The position numbers and the translations under genes are program-made. From the NCBI RefSeq assembly GCF_905220415.1, contig NC_059541.1:8568501-8632500 (forward strand): DNA of 64,000 nt, given 5' to 3'. Numbering within the stretch: position 1 is the stretch's first letter; every line of letters starts with the position of its first letter. The stretch is from Colias croceus. Taxonomy: Eukaryota > Arthropoda > Insecta > Lepidoptera > Pieridae. The notes below the pieces were generated by a model. That model was not told the origin of the DNA. It did not search any database and saw nothing but the letters and a program-made list of their open reading frames with translations. This document shows, piece by piece, positions 52,401-64,000 of the stretch.

Positions 52401-55400
52401 TGCACAACAAACACTGAATGCAAAAAATATAACACGAACGTCATTCCAAAAATTCACATCCATTTTCATATAGTAAAATTCGCCGCATGAAGTGGATTAT
52501 GCGTTTCATTCCTCTTGCTTGGTTACAAGGCTTTGTGTATTAAAAGCCTCAAGATCACTTTTCTTCCCCGCTCCGTGAAGCATAACCATCTAGTCACATA
52601 TTTCAGTACGGACCCCTGAGAACAAACTCTTTATTAGAATGTTAATATACGACATGCTACCTATCTGATTTGGCTGCAGTTTCCGCAATTTAGTTAGAGT
52701 ATGAATCGCTTGGCTCGATGAAATGATAACTCGAATTTAGGAGCGGGTATAAAATTTTATACGGGATATTGTTCTTGAGAGTTAAAATGTTTTTGAGAAA
52801 TATTGTTCAGAATATTTATTAAGCAAAATGCTTAGGATCGTTTTCAATTATTTATAATATTATGTGTTAATAAAACTTACCTCAGGCTCGGTTATTTTTT
52901 TTATTGTTGAATGTTATAATCTAAATCTAAAATCTTACAACAAGTGCTGTTGATATAATTTAATAAACAATATAATTAATTTATTTTTTTAAATTGCTTC
53001 AAATAAATTGTATTAGTTAAACAGCATTTTGTAGAATATTTTCCACTTTAAATACACGCAATTCATTACAAAATGCGTTCATATCATAAATGACGTAGTT
53101 AATGGACATAGAATTATTAAGCACAGAATGGGTCCGACACAAAATGATTCGCAGTTGAGATGCGGTTGAAATAGGACGAGTCAATTAGGATATTGGACGC
53201 AGTGACAAACTACAGCCGAATTTAAGTCCATACTGTGTCCATATTGTCACTGTTTGTAGGAAATAATTGTATTGCACACTCCCGGACAAACTGTAAACGT
53301 TCCGGGAACAGAGTTAAGGGAAAGCTTTGTCCTCGGATTGATCAAAATTTTCTGAGCTCTATTCTATTTTCGTTGAAGTGAAGTGGGAAGTAAATGTAGG
53401 TTTTGGTTTGTTTCAGTTGTATAGTATAGATACTTTTTGCTTTTACCTTTAATAGATTTGGTTAGAAATGTTAACACAACTATACGATTATTTTTAAAAA
53501 GTTGAAAGTGGAATGATCAATCAATTTTTAACGAGATATAAATCATTGTATTTAATTTTTGTATGAATTTTAAGTATTCACAGTTCCTTACAGTTTAAAG
53601 TTGTAAATCTAATTAAAACTTATCAAAATTAATCATCGCTTACATAAACATAATTTAAATGAATCAATCTAGCAATATATAAACACAATTAACAAACAAT
53701 CAAAGGAAACCCCGAATTGAAAGAAACGTATCCTGGAGAGGCCTAATTTAATTCTCCCATAGTTTACACAAAAAACTCATCTGAATTGCCAATGCAATAC
53801 GAGATACGTTTACTCCCATTTATATGCAGTCGGAGGTTGAATTTATTTAATGAAAATATTCAGTTGTTGTTGCACTCGCTCAAAGGTATGTTACAATAAC
53901 AATTGCTGGAGTACCTATTAACGTTCTCTTTGGAAGCGTATGAAATTATAATATAAATAATATAAAACCTTACTTTTCTGCGCTGCTTATTATTTATTGT
54001 AGAGAAAAAATCTCTCTGAGAATTCTTTCGCTGCTTATGTTGTGAAAATGAAAATTCAATTCTGTTAAAAGTAAAAAAACCTGAATATAATTTAAGGCGT
54101 ACTTAATGTTAAATTTTATGAGAACTATAGTAGGATCGTTGACCTCCTTCGTACAGTAATTATCGCGTTAACGTAAAAAGCGAGAGGTCTTAGTTTTACC
54201 CCTTTTAAATATGAATAAAAGAAAGACTTGGTCTAGCAGGGCACAAAAGCTTTGTCACCTACTTGTCTTCAATTAAATTTTTCTAATAAATAAAGAACAA
54301 AACATATTGTTTATAAATGTTCACATATCATAGAGCAGTAGCATTTGTAGACTATTTAGTAGAAATAAAATGTACAAATTCCTTGTATTCTATTTTTAAA
54401 TTCGATGTATAAAAATTCACTGTTAAATTCTGGAATTATAGAAGAATATTTTAATAACAGTGCACATATTAATTATAACCTATTTCATGCAGGTTTATGT
54501 ATTTAAATTTCAATATTAATTTAAGCGCATATAAATTAAACTTTAATCGTTTTCTCGGTACGTTGTTATCGGTCAATTAATAAAATTTAAACCATTTTGC
54601 CGTATTAATTTCGAATGTTATTAAGTACCTATACGGATAAAATAAATAAAAAAACGAACGAAACTACTTATTCGAAAATAGTATACTTAACATATTAATT
54701 TTTAATGACCGTCAGTGACTACGCAAACCCGATACTGAAATTCTGAAAAAAATTCAAATTTAAACTATATATTCAAAATAGAGCAAAATAGTTACAAGAA
54801 CAATAATAATTCCAAAAAGCTGTCCAATGTTGGTAAGAGCAATTTACAAATAGCCAGGCACAATTAGTGAAGGTAATAAATGCAAACCCGAATAAGTCAG
54901 CCAATAATAAGCTATGCTTAAAATAAGCTAAAAGTTTCAAAATTAAAAGCATTTGTATTCTGAAAATCGTGAAAAATATTAGAATATTTCCTACAGACAT
55001 ATTTCCCAAAAAGAAAACTCGTTTTTTTAACAAAAACAATATTCAAAGTGCTAACAGCGTAACACCGCATGATTTATGTCCCGATAATATTTTATTAGGC
55101 CGATAAAACATCCGAACCGAAGAAGAAAAGCTCCTGCGTCGTGAAGCTTAGTGAATTTTAATAATTGCCTTCTTTATTTTCTCATTTTTTATGAAACTTT
55201 TAATTTTATATTGCTAAAAAATACAGTCAAATAACAACTTTTCGGCGATGTAATATCAATAATTCAAATACATTGTCTTCGATATTATTTACTCGTATTA
55301 CTTAAATTGAATTGTTTTTTTTTGTGCATCGATTAAGGATACTACCTACATGAAATTTGAAAACAATAAAGGAAGTAGTTTTAATTAGCCCGCGTGCCTT

Positions 55401-55580
55401 CTATGAATATAATATCCCACCAAAAACATTTTCATGTAAAATGTTGCCAAGACAAGCCCATATGACTCGCACTGTCAAAAAGTTATCAGATCGCATGTAG
55501 AGCCAAGCTTCTAACACTACACGCCCTAACCCTACAAGGCCTAACTTCACAAACTCTACACCTTAGTCAAAATATGTGGC
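46422..55580. other. Long repeat-poor non-coding stretch
   Basis: About 9 kb in which I recognise none of the repeat families seen elsewhere and no gene. Points of note are a TATAAAAG (47291-47298) after a GC-richer patch, a CTCF-like motif near 48318-48338, and a CGTAGC-rich patch at 48678-48750. Confidence 0.4.
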
Positions 55581-55589
55581 TATGGCTCA

Positions 55590-55690
55590 GATAATTCTCC
55601 ACGCTGGCCAAGCGCGGTTTGGCAGATGTCACATGTCGTTGAACTTTTGATTCTTGGGCATGGTCCTCACGATGTTTTCCTTCACAAAAT
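55590..55690. repeat. Lepidopteran dispersed repeat fragment
   Basis: CACGCTGGCCAAGCGCGGTT, GGCAGATGTCACATG and GGTCCTCACGATGTTTTCCT then TCAC belong to a repeat common in moths and butterflies as I remember it. Only this fragment is present. Confidence 0.5.
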
Positions 55691-55732
55691 AGACTGGGTT
55701 AATAAATTTGTTAAATTGAAAAGGAGAATGCC

Positions 55733-56100
55733 CATTTTTGGTACTGGTTTTTCTCATGCATCAAGACAACAATACTATTAAAAAAATCTTGGCAATTTAG
55801 AGGACTTCTTACCATCGGAAAATATATTTTGAACAGGGAATGTTTTGTAAAATCTAATAAGACATGTAATTGTTTAGATCCGTTTAACTATAGATTTAGT
55901 GTCCATTACCGTTTACATTTTTGGTACAGGTTTTTCTCATACATCAAGATAACAATACTATTTAAAAAAATCTCGGCAATTTAGAGGCCTTCTTACTATC
56001 GGAAAATATATTTTGATCAGGAAATGTTTTTTAAAATCTAATAAGACATGTAATTGTTTAGATCCGTTACCATAGATTTAGTATCCATTACCGGTTACCA
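55733..56100. repeat. Tandem duplication, unit about 184 bp
   Basis: Copy 1 (55733-55916) and copy 2 (55917-56100) both run from ATTTTTGGTAC through CTCGGCAATTTAGAGG-like sequence and AATAAGACATGTAATTGTTT to CATTACCG. They differ at scattered bases and small indels. Confidence 0.8.
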
Positions 56101-57259
56101 CGGTAACCAAGCGGTAACTATTATGACATTTACTATGGTAAATAGCTAAATGTATTAATATCGATTATTGTTTTCATTGAATTACAAAAAAGTCAATTAA
56201 CATAAAATCACTCTGTTAGGTATTGTTTATACACTGTAGGTTGTTTTAATATAGATAGTGAAATAAAATAATATAAATATATTATATAAAAAAATATTAT
56301 TATGACATAACTTGTTAGGTAACCAGTTATTTCTTATTTGTTTCTTTCTTTGAATGTGTAGTGAAAAAATGATTCAAACAACAACAACAATATGTAAACC
56401 GAATAAAAACTTTATTGGCATTTTTTAAATATATACTTAGGTTTTCTTGAAATCCGTCCCGGAAGATTTCTGGTGCCTACCTACACTAGCCGATGAACAG
56501 ATAGACTTTGTCTGAAAGCATAAGCTCTATGCATAGATTAAATATGTTAAACGAAAAATAACCTTCAGACGATAAAATACTACCTAAATCACACATAAAC
56601 CTAACTAAATCGGGTTTATATTAGTTTTGAGGTTAATTCACATTTTTCTCAATATCTTGAAAACCCCTGTTTTTATCACAAAAAATCAATTGGTAAAAAT
56701 CTGTTGAATATCGAAGAACCCTTCAAAACCATTCTGGCATTGACGCAACACTATACTGTGGTCCATACTTTCATGGGTATTCTCCTTTGTTAATTATTGC
56801 TCCTGTTGTAATAGTCTTGAACCCGTGGCTTACTGATTGCACTTACTTGATTTTTAAACACAATATTGGAAGGTAAAAATAGTATTTAAAAAGCCTGCTT
56901 CCTATAAAAAGGTCAATAAACAAACCGAAACCAAAAGCCCTAATGCGATGGAAACTTATTATTATCATAAATAATACAAAGAGTAATGTTTTGGTTTTAA
57001 AATACTAAAGCATGTTTTGTTTAGTGCCAAAATATTGTTCTGTAACCTCCATAAGGAACGTCTGGCACTGTGGCCGCCTTGACGACGCCAGCGGCATTTC
57101 TTACTCCTTAATATGACTGCATAAAATGCTGCTTTTCATTATGATATCCTAAAAAAATATTCAGTACCTAACACTCAATGTATTCACATCTGTGATATTT
57201 CGTCATTAAATTTTGTTGCTTTGTAAATATTTGTGGTTAGTTTTTTTTTACACTACATT
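56101..57259. other. Intergenic stretch
   Basis: AT-rich. A GC-richer patch near 57060-57110 is not an obvious exon. Confidence 0.4.
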
Positions 57260-57415
57260 TTTTTAGCTATTGCATAGCTTTTATCTCAGACTGAGCGCGG
57301 CGACCGAATGTAAAAATTCCGTAACGAGAAAACCTAACTCCAACCGTATTCTTATTTTTGAATAGATGCTATGCTTTACAGCGGCAGTCCTCGAGTGCCA
57401 CGTTTTTTTTTTTTT
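57260..57415 (-). repeat. Dispersed repeat with TGGCACTCGAGG head, copy 2
   Basis: Inverted relative of 18651-18817; ends in a T-run on the plus strand, that is an A-run before the head on the minus strand. Confidence 0.5.
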
Positions 57416-58530
57416 CTAATCTGTCATAGGTAATTCATAATCCTCATTGATTTAATTTTCATATTTGTCAAGTGAAATAATACCTTTTCTTTTTCATGCA
57501 ATACAATCATAATAATAATTGTTAATGTATTAAAGCTACAGACTTGGAGTCGCAGCCAACTAGTTAAATAGCTGAGCTTTTAAGCTACTACGATCCGCTG
57601 TCCGCATTCTCTATGAATATCTTGAAGGAAAGTAATTCATAGATCAAATATTAATACTATTTCTAAGAAAAGTTTGCACTTATTAGCAACGACGAATAAA
57701 GAATGCAATATTCGTCTACCACAATAAACGTTTCAGCACCATTTTAGTGCTCCTATTTTGCCATGAAGTAATTGCCAAATTGATGGCAGCCTACACTAAC
57801 GCAATTGCGGTGGGGACGGTGTGTATCACTTCAAATTAGATTGCAATGAAAACGCAAAATGTCGCAAAGAAAATTGACCCTTATTTATTATAAGAAGTGT
57901 ACGTTAATTATGACTGTTGGAAAAACAAGGCTGAGAATTAAATGGATAAACTTTGTAATTGCCTTAAGTAGTTTTGCGGCTGAGTGCTCTAGTGTTTCCT
58001 TTATCTTGATGAAGACAACGGAGTTTACTTCTTTTATTTTATATCTTTTATATTAAGACAGGAAAGTAGAATGTTTTGTTGACAATAATATTTTACTTGC
58101 TTAATTTATAAAACTTAATCTCTGGATAAAATGTTAACTTAGTAGATTTAAATCTTCTTATTTCTCTGCAAATAATAAATTTGGAAATCTATATTACTAA
58201 ATAACTGCAAAATAATCGGTGGTTCAAATTCGCCTAAACACCATTTGAAACTTCTCGAAGACATGCTTTTGGTTTGAATTCAAGTTTTCAATAGCTCGAA
58301 GCGTTGCGTTTTCTATCAAATTTTACAGATTGACCATTCATGATGATGAAAAATAATATTCTATGTAGAAACATAATTTGCAAATCCAATTATTAATAAC
58401 TTTTATTCATTCTATTTTTTCTTTTATTTATAAGGGTGTCACTCCATAGAACTATTAACTAAATAGGTACCTACTCCGTAATTTTAGAAAGTAGTAATTG
58501 AGAAAAAGATCGTTGTGTTGCTTTAATATT
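57416..58530. other. Intergenic stretch
   Basis: Nothing recognised. A 65-codon frame at 57859-58056 lacks any supporting feature. Confidence 0.4.
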
Positions 58531-58699
58531 ATCTATATAAAAATCAATGCCACTTTTCGTTGTAATTCCATAACTCGAGAACGGCTGAACCGATTTCGAT
58601 AATTCTTTTTTTATTATATTCCTTGAAGTACGAGGATGGTTCTTATGTAGAGAAAACGTTAATATGTACCACGGGCGAAGCCGGGGCGGACCGCTAGTT
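58531..58699 (+). mobile_element. Helitron-like short element
   Basis: TCTATATAAAAATCAATGCC at the left; GCGAAGCCGGGGCGGACCGC then TAGT at the right. Interior GAGAACGGCTGAACCGATTT and TACGAGGATGGTTCTTATG are shared with 31420-31595. Starts TC, ends CTAGT. Confidence 0.65.
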
Positions 58700-59182
58700 A
58701 TCTATAAAATATGGTCCAACTCAGAAAAAATGGTGTAACACATACACATTATACCAAAACAATTCCTTAACAAAATTCGATACACTGAACTCTAACGAGA
58801 AAACAAGGAAAACATCTAACGTAACCTTACATTACCTGAATGTGCCTTTAAATTGTCTGCACTTGTAACAAATGTGCTAGAAATTTAAAAACAAACGCTG
58901 AGTCTGCGTTGAGGCAATAACTCCGCTAATTGCAGCTATTTTAACTAACCAGCACGAGCAGTCTTGGATTGCGAAATATTTTTCTCTTTCAACTATATTT
59001 TCGTTCGGAACTATACTTAGTTACACTTTTGCAAGCGCTATAGTTTACGTATTAACAATTAATTAGCAAGACTGTTATTTTTAAATTAAATTTATATTCT
59101 AGTACATTTTGCATAAGTATAATTTACTGCTTAAAAAATAGAATTGTACAGAGGATAAAGTAACAAACAAGACTACAAAATA

Positions 59183-59303
59183 TCTATACATATAATAAAT
59201 CTGTAGAAGGGTCAATTCTGTACATTGAAAATATTGAAAAAATAACTAGCAGGGGGTGTTACTGGATCGATACCAAACCCAAATATGTGATTAAAAAAAT
59301 TTT

Positions 59304-59374
<71 letters not shown>

Positions 59375-59700
59375 ATGTGAAGACATCACGTGAAAACTAC
59401 CGGTTCGATTTCGATGAAACTTGGTATAATTATACCTTATTATCCTGGGCGTAAAATAGGATACTTTTTATCCTGGAAAAATACGTAGAAAAAAAATTAA
59501 TCTCAATTTTTCAGTTATCCATAGACGTTGTTCTGTAGTAGGTACCGCGAACACACGTTGCGTATTATTATAGACCTAGCCGTATTTGGGTCCAATAGAT
59601 ATTTATAAGATGTCATTGTCCGAGTTACTCAAAATGGAGAAATAAACCATCCACGCAAAGACCGACATCCGCGCGGACGGAGTCGCGGGCGGAAGCTAGT
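59183..59700 (+). mobile_element. Helitron-like element with internal TGTC microsatellite
   Basis: Begins TCTATACATATAATAAATCT and ends GTCGCGGGCGGAAGCTAGT. An internal CTGT/TGTC array (about 59306-59372) includes one TCCG variant. It shares its 5' part with 27622-27880. No coding capacity. Confidence 0.7.
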
Positions 59701-62700
59701 TTATAATAATATAACACAATAGATATTATATTATTTTATGCTATCACACATACAGCCGTTATTACTGTTGACATTTGGCATTTTAACAACCAATCAATTC
59801 GAAGTGCTGATGAAATTGGATCGAGTTATAGGGTAAAATAAAATAAAGTCATCGTACCCCATCAATCATTGCCTCTTCCCGTGACAAAGTGGTACCACTG
59901 ACATAGGAAGAAATAATTGATTTTTAGACTCAATGACCCAATTTATTTAGGCGATTTGATGTTATGTGACGTTGATTGATTTATTGAAAAATTCTAATGA
60001 ATTTTCGTGATCACGAGGATTTGTTGAATTATAATCGAAATAATTGTTTTTAATGTTTATAATTAATGCTGCTTACATCTTGTTTAGAAACGCAATTTTT
60101 TTCCAGTTGTACCTACGACATCATAAAAATTTCCAATTCCTTAATTACACACTACTTATTAAAATTAAAGTATTTTCTCTATTACTAAAAATAAGAATAG
60201 CTCACCCATCCTACTAATCTTTCGTTCCTATAAAAGACAACAAATGTTAATTAATACACGTGAAAGGGCTTATAAGGAATGTAAATGCTTAAGATTTCTA
60301 AGTGAACTCGAACATATAAACCTTATTTCTTTTGCAAATAAACACTTGTTTAGAAGTGCTTTACGCTCCATGCTTACGTCGCGTCGGGGATTAGCCGTTT
60401 CACGTTTAATTATTAACCTGGTGACGAGTGCATTGCAAAAGACTATCGATTTAATATAAATAGACGAGACACTGAGAAATATTCATGATCTAGTGCGAAT
60501 GTGTGCTTGCCAGTATTTACTTTACAGCGCTAAGGGATCTAACTTGACAGTTCGTAGTTGTACGAGTACTGTCTCCAAGCGATAGTGTATAAATAGTACA
60601 CTGTACAATCGTTGTATAAATAACTAGGTGTGCCCCGGGGTTTTATCCGCATTGATAGACTCCTGTGGGTCTTTGCTATTATATTATAGATGTGTTGATA
60701 TATGTTTTTTTCTCGATAAAATATGCGTTAACAGGTTATCTTAAACTGAAAGATTTTTTATCAAAAGGACGTGTAATTCCTGAAATGGGCGTGTTCAAGC
60801 AAATTATAAATATGTATATTTCGACTTGGATGTACTTAAAATTATAGTTACGAAATTACTAAATAAATATATCAGTAGTACTGTATTACAGTGACACATC
60901 TGATAAAATCATACACTTTGACACCATGTTATAGATGAGAATGTACAAAGTTTATTTGACGTTTACCGAAGTGCTCTTATGCGGTCGCCACGCGGAATAG
61001 AAGGTTTACGCACAAACGCTTCTGCTCTCCAACTTGTAAATAATTTTGTATTTTTAATAATTTTACAGTATTAATATTGTGTATAATTTGGTTGTTAATA
61101 TTATGTAATTACTGTAATATTATTAATATACGTAAATCTGTTTATATCAATACCGTATATAATATCTAATTTCAATAGTAATTTTATTAATTTCTTATTT
61201 TTTTAATGTAGAGTTCACAGCTTAATTCACCAATTTCTTGTTGCTTGCTTACCTATTTCATTTTCTTCAAGAATAACCCCATTACAATTATTACATACCC
61301 TAACCCTACACCATAGGTACTCGAGGAAAATACCACACACTAAGCGTTATTACTTTCAGTTATAGGTACCACAAAACCTAATCCTACGTTTTCATACGGG
61401 AATATCACAGTACCTTGTACCAAAACAAGAATTCTGATTCGTATTGGCAGAACATCACGCGATTCTAAAACTAGAATGTTCTATCGAAGGTGGCGTATGA
61501 GAAAATATCTCTTCGGAATAGCCTATCCCTCATGCGAGCGAGTGACGGGTGTTTTGTGAAAAATGGCGGCAGAAATAGCACGCTAATGCCGCCAAGACAC
61601 GGCAATTTTGACCGACTTTTATTCTTAAAAGATTGCCTTTGTCTGCCACTTACGTAATCCTTTGAGACTTATACTAAAATTTTTTCCGTTCATATTTTTA
61701 TGACAAATCCATTTCAATTTCTGTGAGATATTTTGATTTTTGAACGGAATAACGAATTTCGTAGAAAAATCCCTCGTGTAACATTTTTATTTTAATTTAC
61801 TCTGACCTTTAGTTAACTTTTATGGAATATTTAATAAACGTTTCCTTAAAAAAATATATTAGGATTTGTTATTACGAGTCTTTGAAAATGCCAATTTTTA
61901 ACGGCAGGAAACCCTTTTTAAGTCTCCTTAAATCCACAAATAGATAGGCACATATTATATGAGAATTCATTCTAAACTGGTCAACATATTGTGTTTACCT
62001 TTTATAAGCCACATATATTAATATTCAGAATATAAAGCCGTTTTTTCAATCCTTGGTGAAAACTTATCAGTCCAATAAAGTATTACAATACATTTTTGAA
62101 TTGACGGTATTCGACGAAAAAATTTCACAAAATATTGAAGAATCAACCCCTAGATATCAATAACTAAAATATATTTCAACATTACTACAGCTTCTGGCTG
62201 TATACTAAAATGTTTATCCCGAAATCCAAAAACACAAGATATTCAGTTCGCGTGCAATCCAGACCCGACTTATACAATCGAACAATACTCATAAAATACC
62301 GGTAAAATGCTACAACAGTACCGACATCGCTGACACGTTTTTACGATTTATAGCAATCCTTTTAACCGCAATATTTAAAAAATATAAGGATAGACACGGC
62401 CGAGTGAAATATTATGGTGGGTATCTCTGCCGAAATTGTGATTGGGGTTTAGGGACGATAAATCCAGTTTATTGCCCAATTTTTGTTGGATAAACAGTGG
62501 AATTTGGTTTTATTACAATTTTTGGAGGAAGGCTCTTATCGGAGCGAGTAACGGTCATGAGTGGAAAATTTATAAGCGAAGATGAAGACAAAAATGCCCT
62601 TCCTTTAATAATAAGTAATAAGTTATGCTTCGACATACAATAGTCTATCCGATAAACAATAGCCTATCCCAGAATTAGAATACTGTGCTATGTATTACCT

Positions 62701-64000
62701 ATAAATGGGAAGGTTTATAATCAAAATGTGTTTATATAAATTCTTCATTCTGTTTCGAAATGTAGCTTACATGAAAATTTTAATAGGATTCTAATGTCAT
62801 AGCTACCTACGTCAGCAGTATTATTTTTCATATAGTAGATAGATAGATATACATATGTATGATATGCCTCCATAGGCTAATAGTACCTACGTCTTTTTAT
62901 AATTTTAAAGCTTTAAAAGCTAAGCTAATTTTTTTGGTTAAAATTCAACAGAAAAAGTTAAAAAAAGAATGTAAACGTTTAAACACTCATTGCATCCGCA
63001 CTTAAAGGTGCTCTTAGTAGGAAAAGAACAGTCGGATAAACACCAAAAACGTTTTGAATATTGAATATTCATTAACTAAACAACGTTGGCGAGACTGTCT
63101 ACAGCCTATCTTTATGGCTAGGGTGCATCTAAATGTGCTTGCAAAACAGAGGTCAGTGTATAATAAGCAACAGCTCTTTTCTTATAAACATAGAGCGTCT
63201 CTATTTTGTTTTGTGCAACCTATAATATATTCATCTCAATTTATACATTGTAAGAATTTTTATGGATGGATACTTTTCTAATGAAAAAGACACAGATTAT
63301 CTGAATTGTTGTATTTCCAGGTTCAAAAAAAAATTTCTGAGTTTATATGAAAATGGATTTCATGACTATAATCTAATCGAGGAACCACGGACATGTATTG
63401 TTGTTTTGCTAGTGTAGTTTTTTATGCGTCGCGGAACAATAGATGATTGTCGAAAGTTTTACACTATGTACTGTGTTTTTAACCATACATTCTTGTCGTT
63501 CTAAACCTGTGTTCTAAACTTAAAAGTTAAAATAGTTAAGACGAAGGACTCCATCTATTGACAGTACTCGGTAGATAACCTGCTTGACAAGGAAACTTTA
63601 CCTTCAATAACTGTCCGTAGTGAGATACGTCCAAACGTTGCAATATTAAAAGACTTCGAAACTAATTACTTACCGGGCCATATTCAGAGATAAAACGGTG
63701 TGTTTGTGCAGTTTTCAAACACTCTAGACAAGAGTTAGACGCCTGTGTTTATTCAAGGTGTAAGTTTAGTTCGAGTACCGTCGTAATAGAGAAGTTTGTT
63801 TTCAAGTTTACTTGGTTTAATATTGAAGCGTGGATCCAGTGGCTTCAATCCTCGTGTGTACTTTGCCTGTCAGCGTAATGTGCATCAGAAGTGAGGTAGA
63901 ATTTTTATTCCTTGCACGGAAATTTTACGGCATAGTAAGCTTCGTCTTTACGGTCAGTTAGATTTCTTTTCTCGGGGTGAATACTCTTTGGTATTTTAGA
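59701..64000. other. Intergenic stretch to window end
   Basis: No gene recognised. A GC-richer patch with AAATGGCGGC near 61430-61640 and GGTCAGTTAG near 63952 could mark promoters, but no exon follows that I can support. Confidence 0.4.

Noticed and set aside
59306..59372. Regular repeats considered as a CRISPR array
   Set aside because: It is a 4-bp microsatellite within a mobile element; no spacers, and the genome is animal.
60244..60459. 71-codon plus frame preceded by TATAAAAG
   Set aside because: The TATA-like string is only about 15 bases before the ATG, too close for a promoter, and the peptide is unrecognised.
60585..60620. TATAAATA with surrounding palindromic GTACACTGTAC as a promoter
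   Set aside because: No splice donor, initiator or open frame with meaning follows within a plausible distance.
61560..61585. ATGGCGGC start-like sequence in a GC-richer patch
   Set aside because: The frame stops after seven codons and no donor follows; could be a factor-binding site, but I cannot support a gene.

Overview
The window is AT-rich animal nuclear DNA with spliced genes and a dense, varied set of transposable elements. The repeats point to a butterfly or moth: short Helitron-like elements starting TC and ending CTAGT, R1-clade and CR1-group non-LTR elements, a Penelope-like element, and Ty3/gypsy elements primed by tRNA-Trp. No species can be named from the sequence alone.

Layout. 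From 1 to 25.5 kb lies a head-to-tail cluster of LITAF-domain genes, all on the minus strand. LITAF-A is partial: one coding exon at 1464-1605, its last exon probably left of the window. LITAF-B has exons at 20311-20600 and 7423-7522. LITAF-C has exons at 25419-25430, 24207-24487 and 22920-23025. All three have a phase-2 intron at the same place, between the two half zinc-binding motifs of the LITAF domain. The proteins should be small membrane-associated, Pro-rich endolysosomal proteins. Candidate first exons and promoter motifs (CCAAT/CRE/AP-1, TATA, initiators, GATA clusters) can be proposed for each.

The large intron of LITAF-B (about 12.8 kb) holds most of the mobile DNA. A CsRn1-type Ty3/gypsy element (8055-18400, minus) is itself split by a second one (11000-15673, plus). 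A 5'-truncated R1-clade element (19180-20280) sits only 12 bp inside the intron from the splice donor.

At 28.2-29.8 kb on the plus strand is a retinol-dehydrogenase-like SDR gene without introns in its coding region. In this copy a 627-bp 5'-truncated non-LTR insertion with a 7-bp target duplication splits the reading frame just after the catalytic YxxxK.

From 30 to 64 kb I recognise no host gene. The main item is an apparently intact Penelope-like element (40921-43603; RT plus GIY-YIG endonuclease, 66-bp identical terminal repeats). There are also MITE-like elements, Helitron-like elements, a 197-bp foldback, a tandem duplication and a long repeat-poor stretch (46.4-55.5 kb). Five short, perfect, mutually unrelated hairpins with 17-26-bp arms are scattered across the window.
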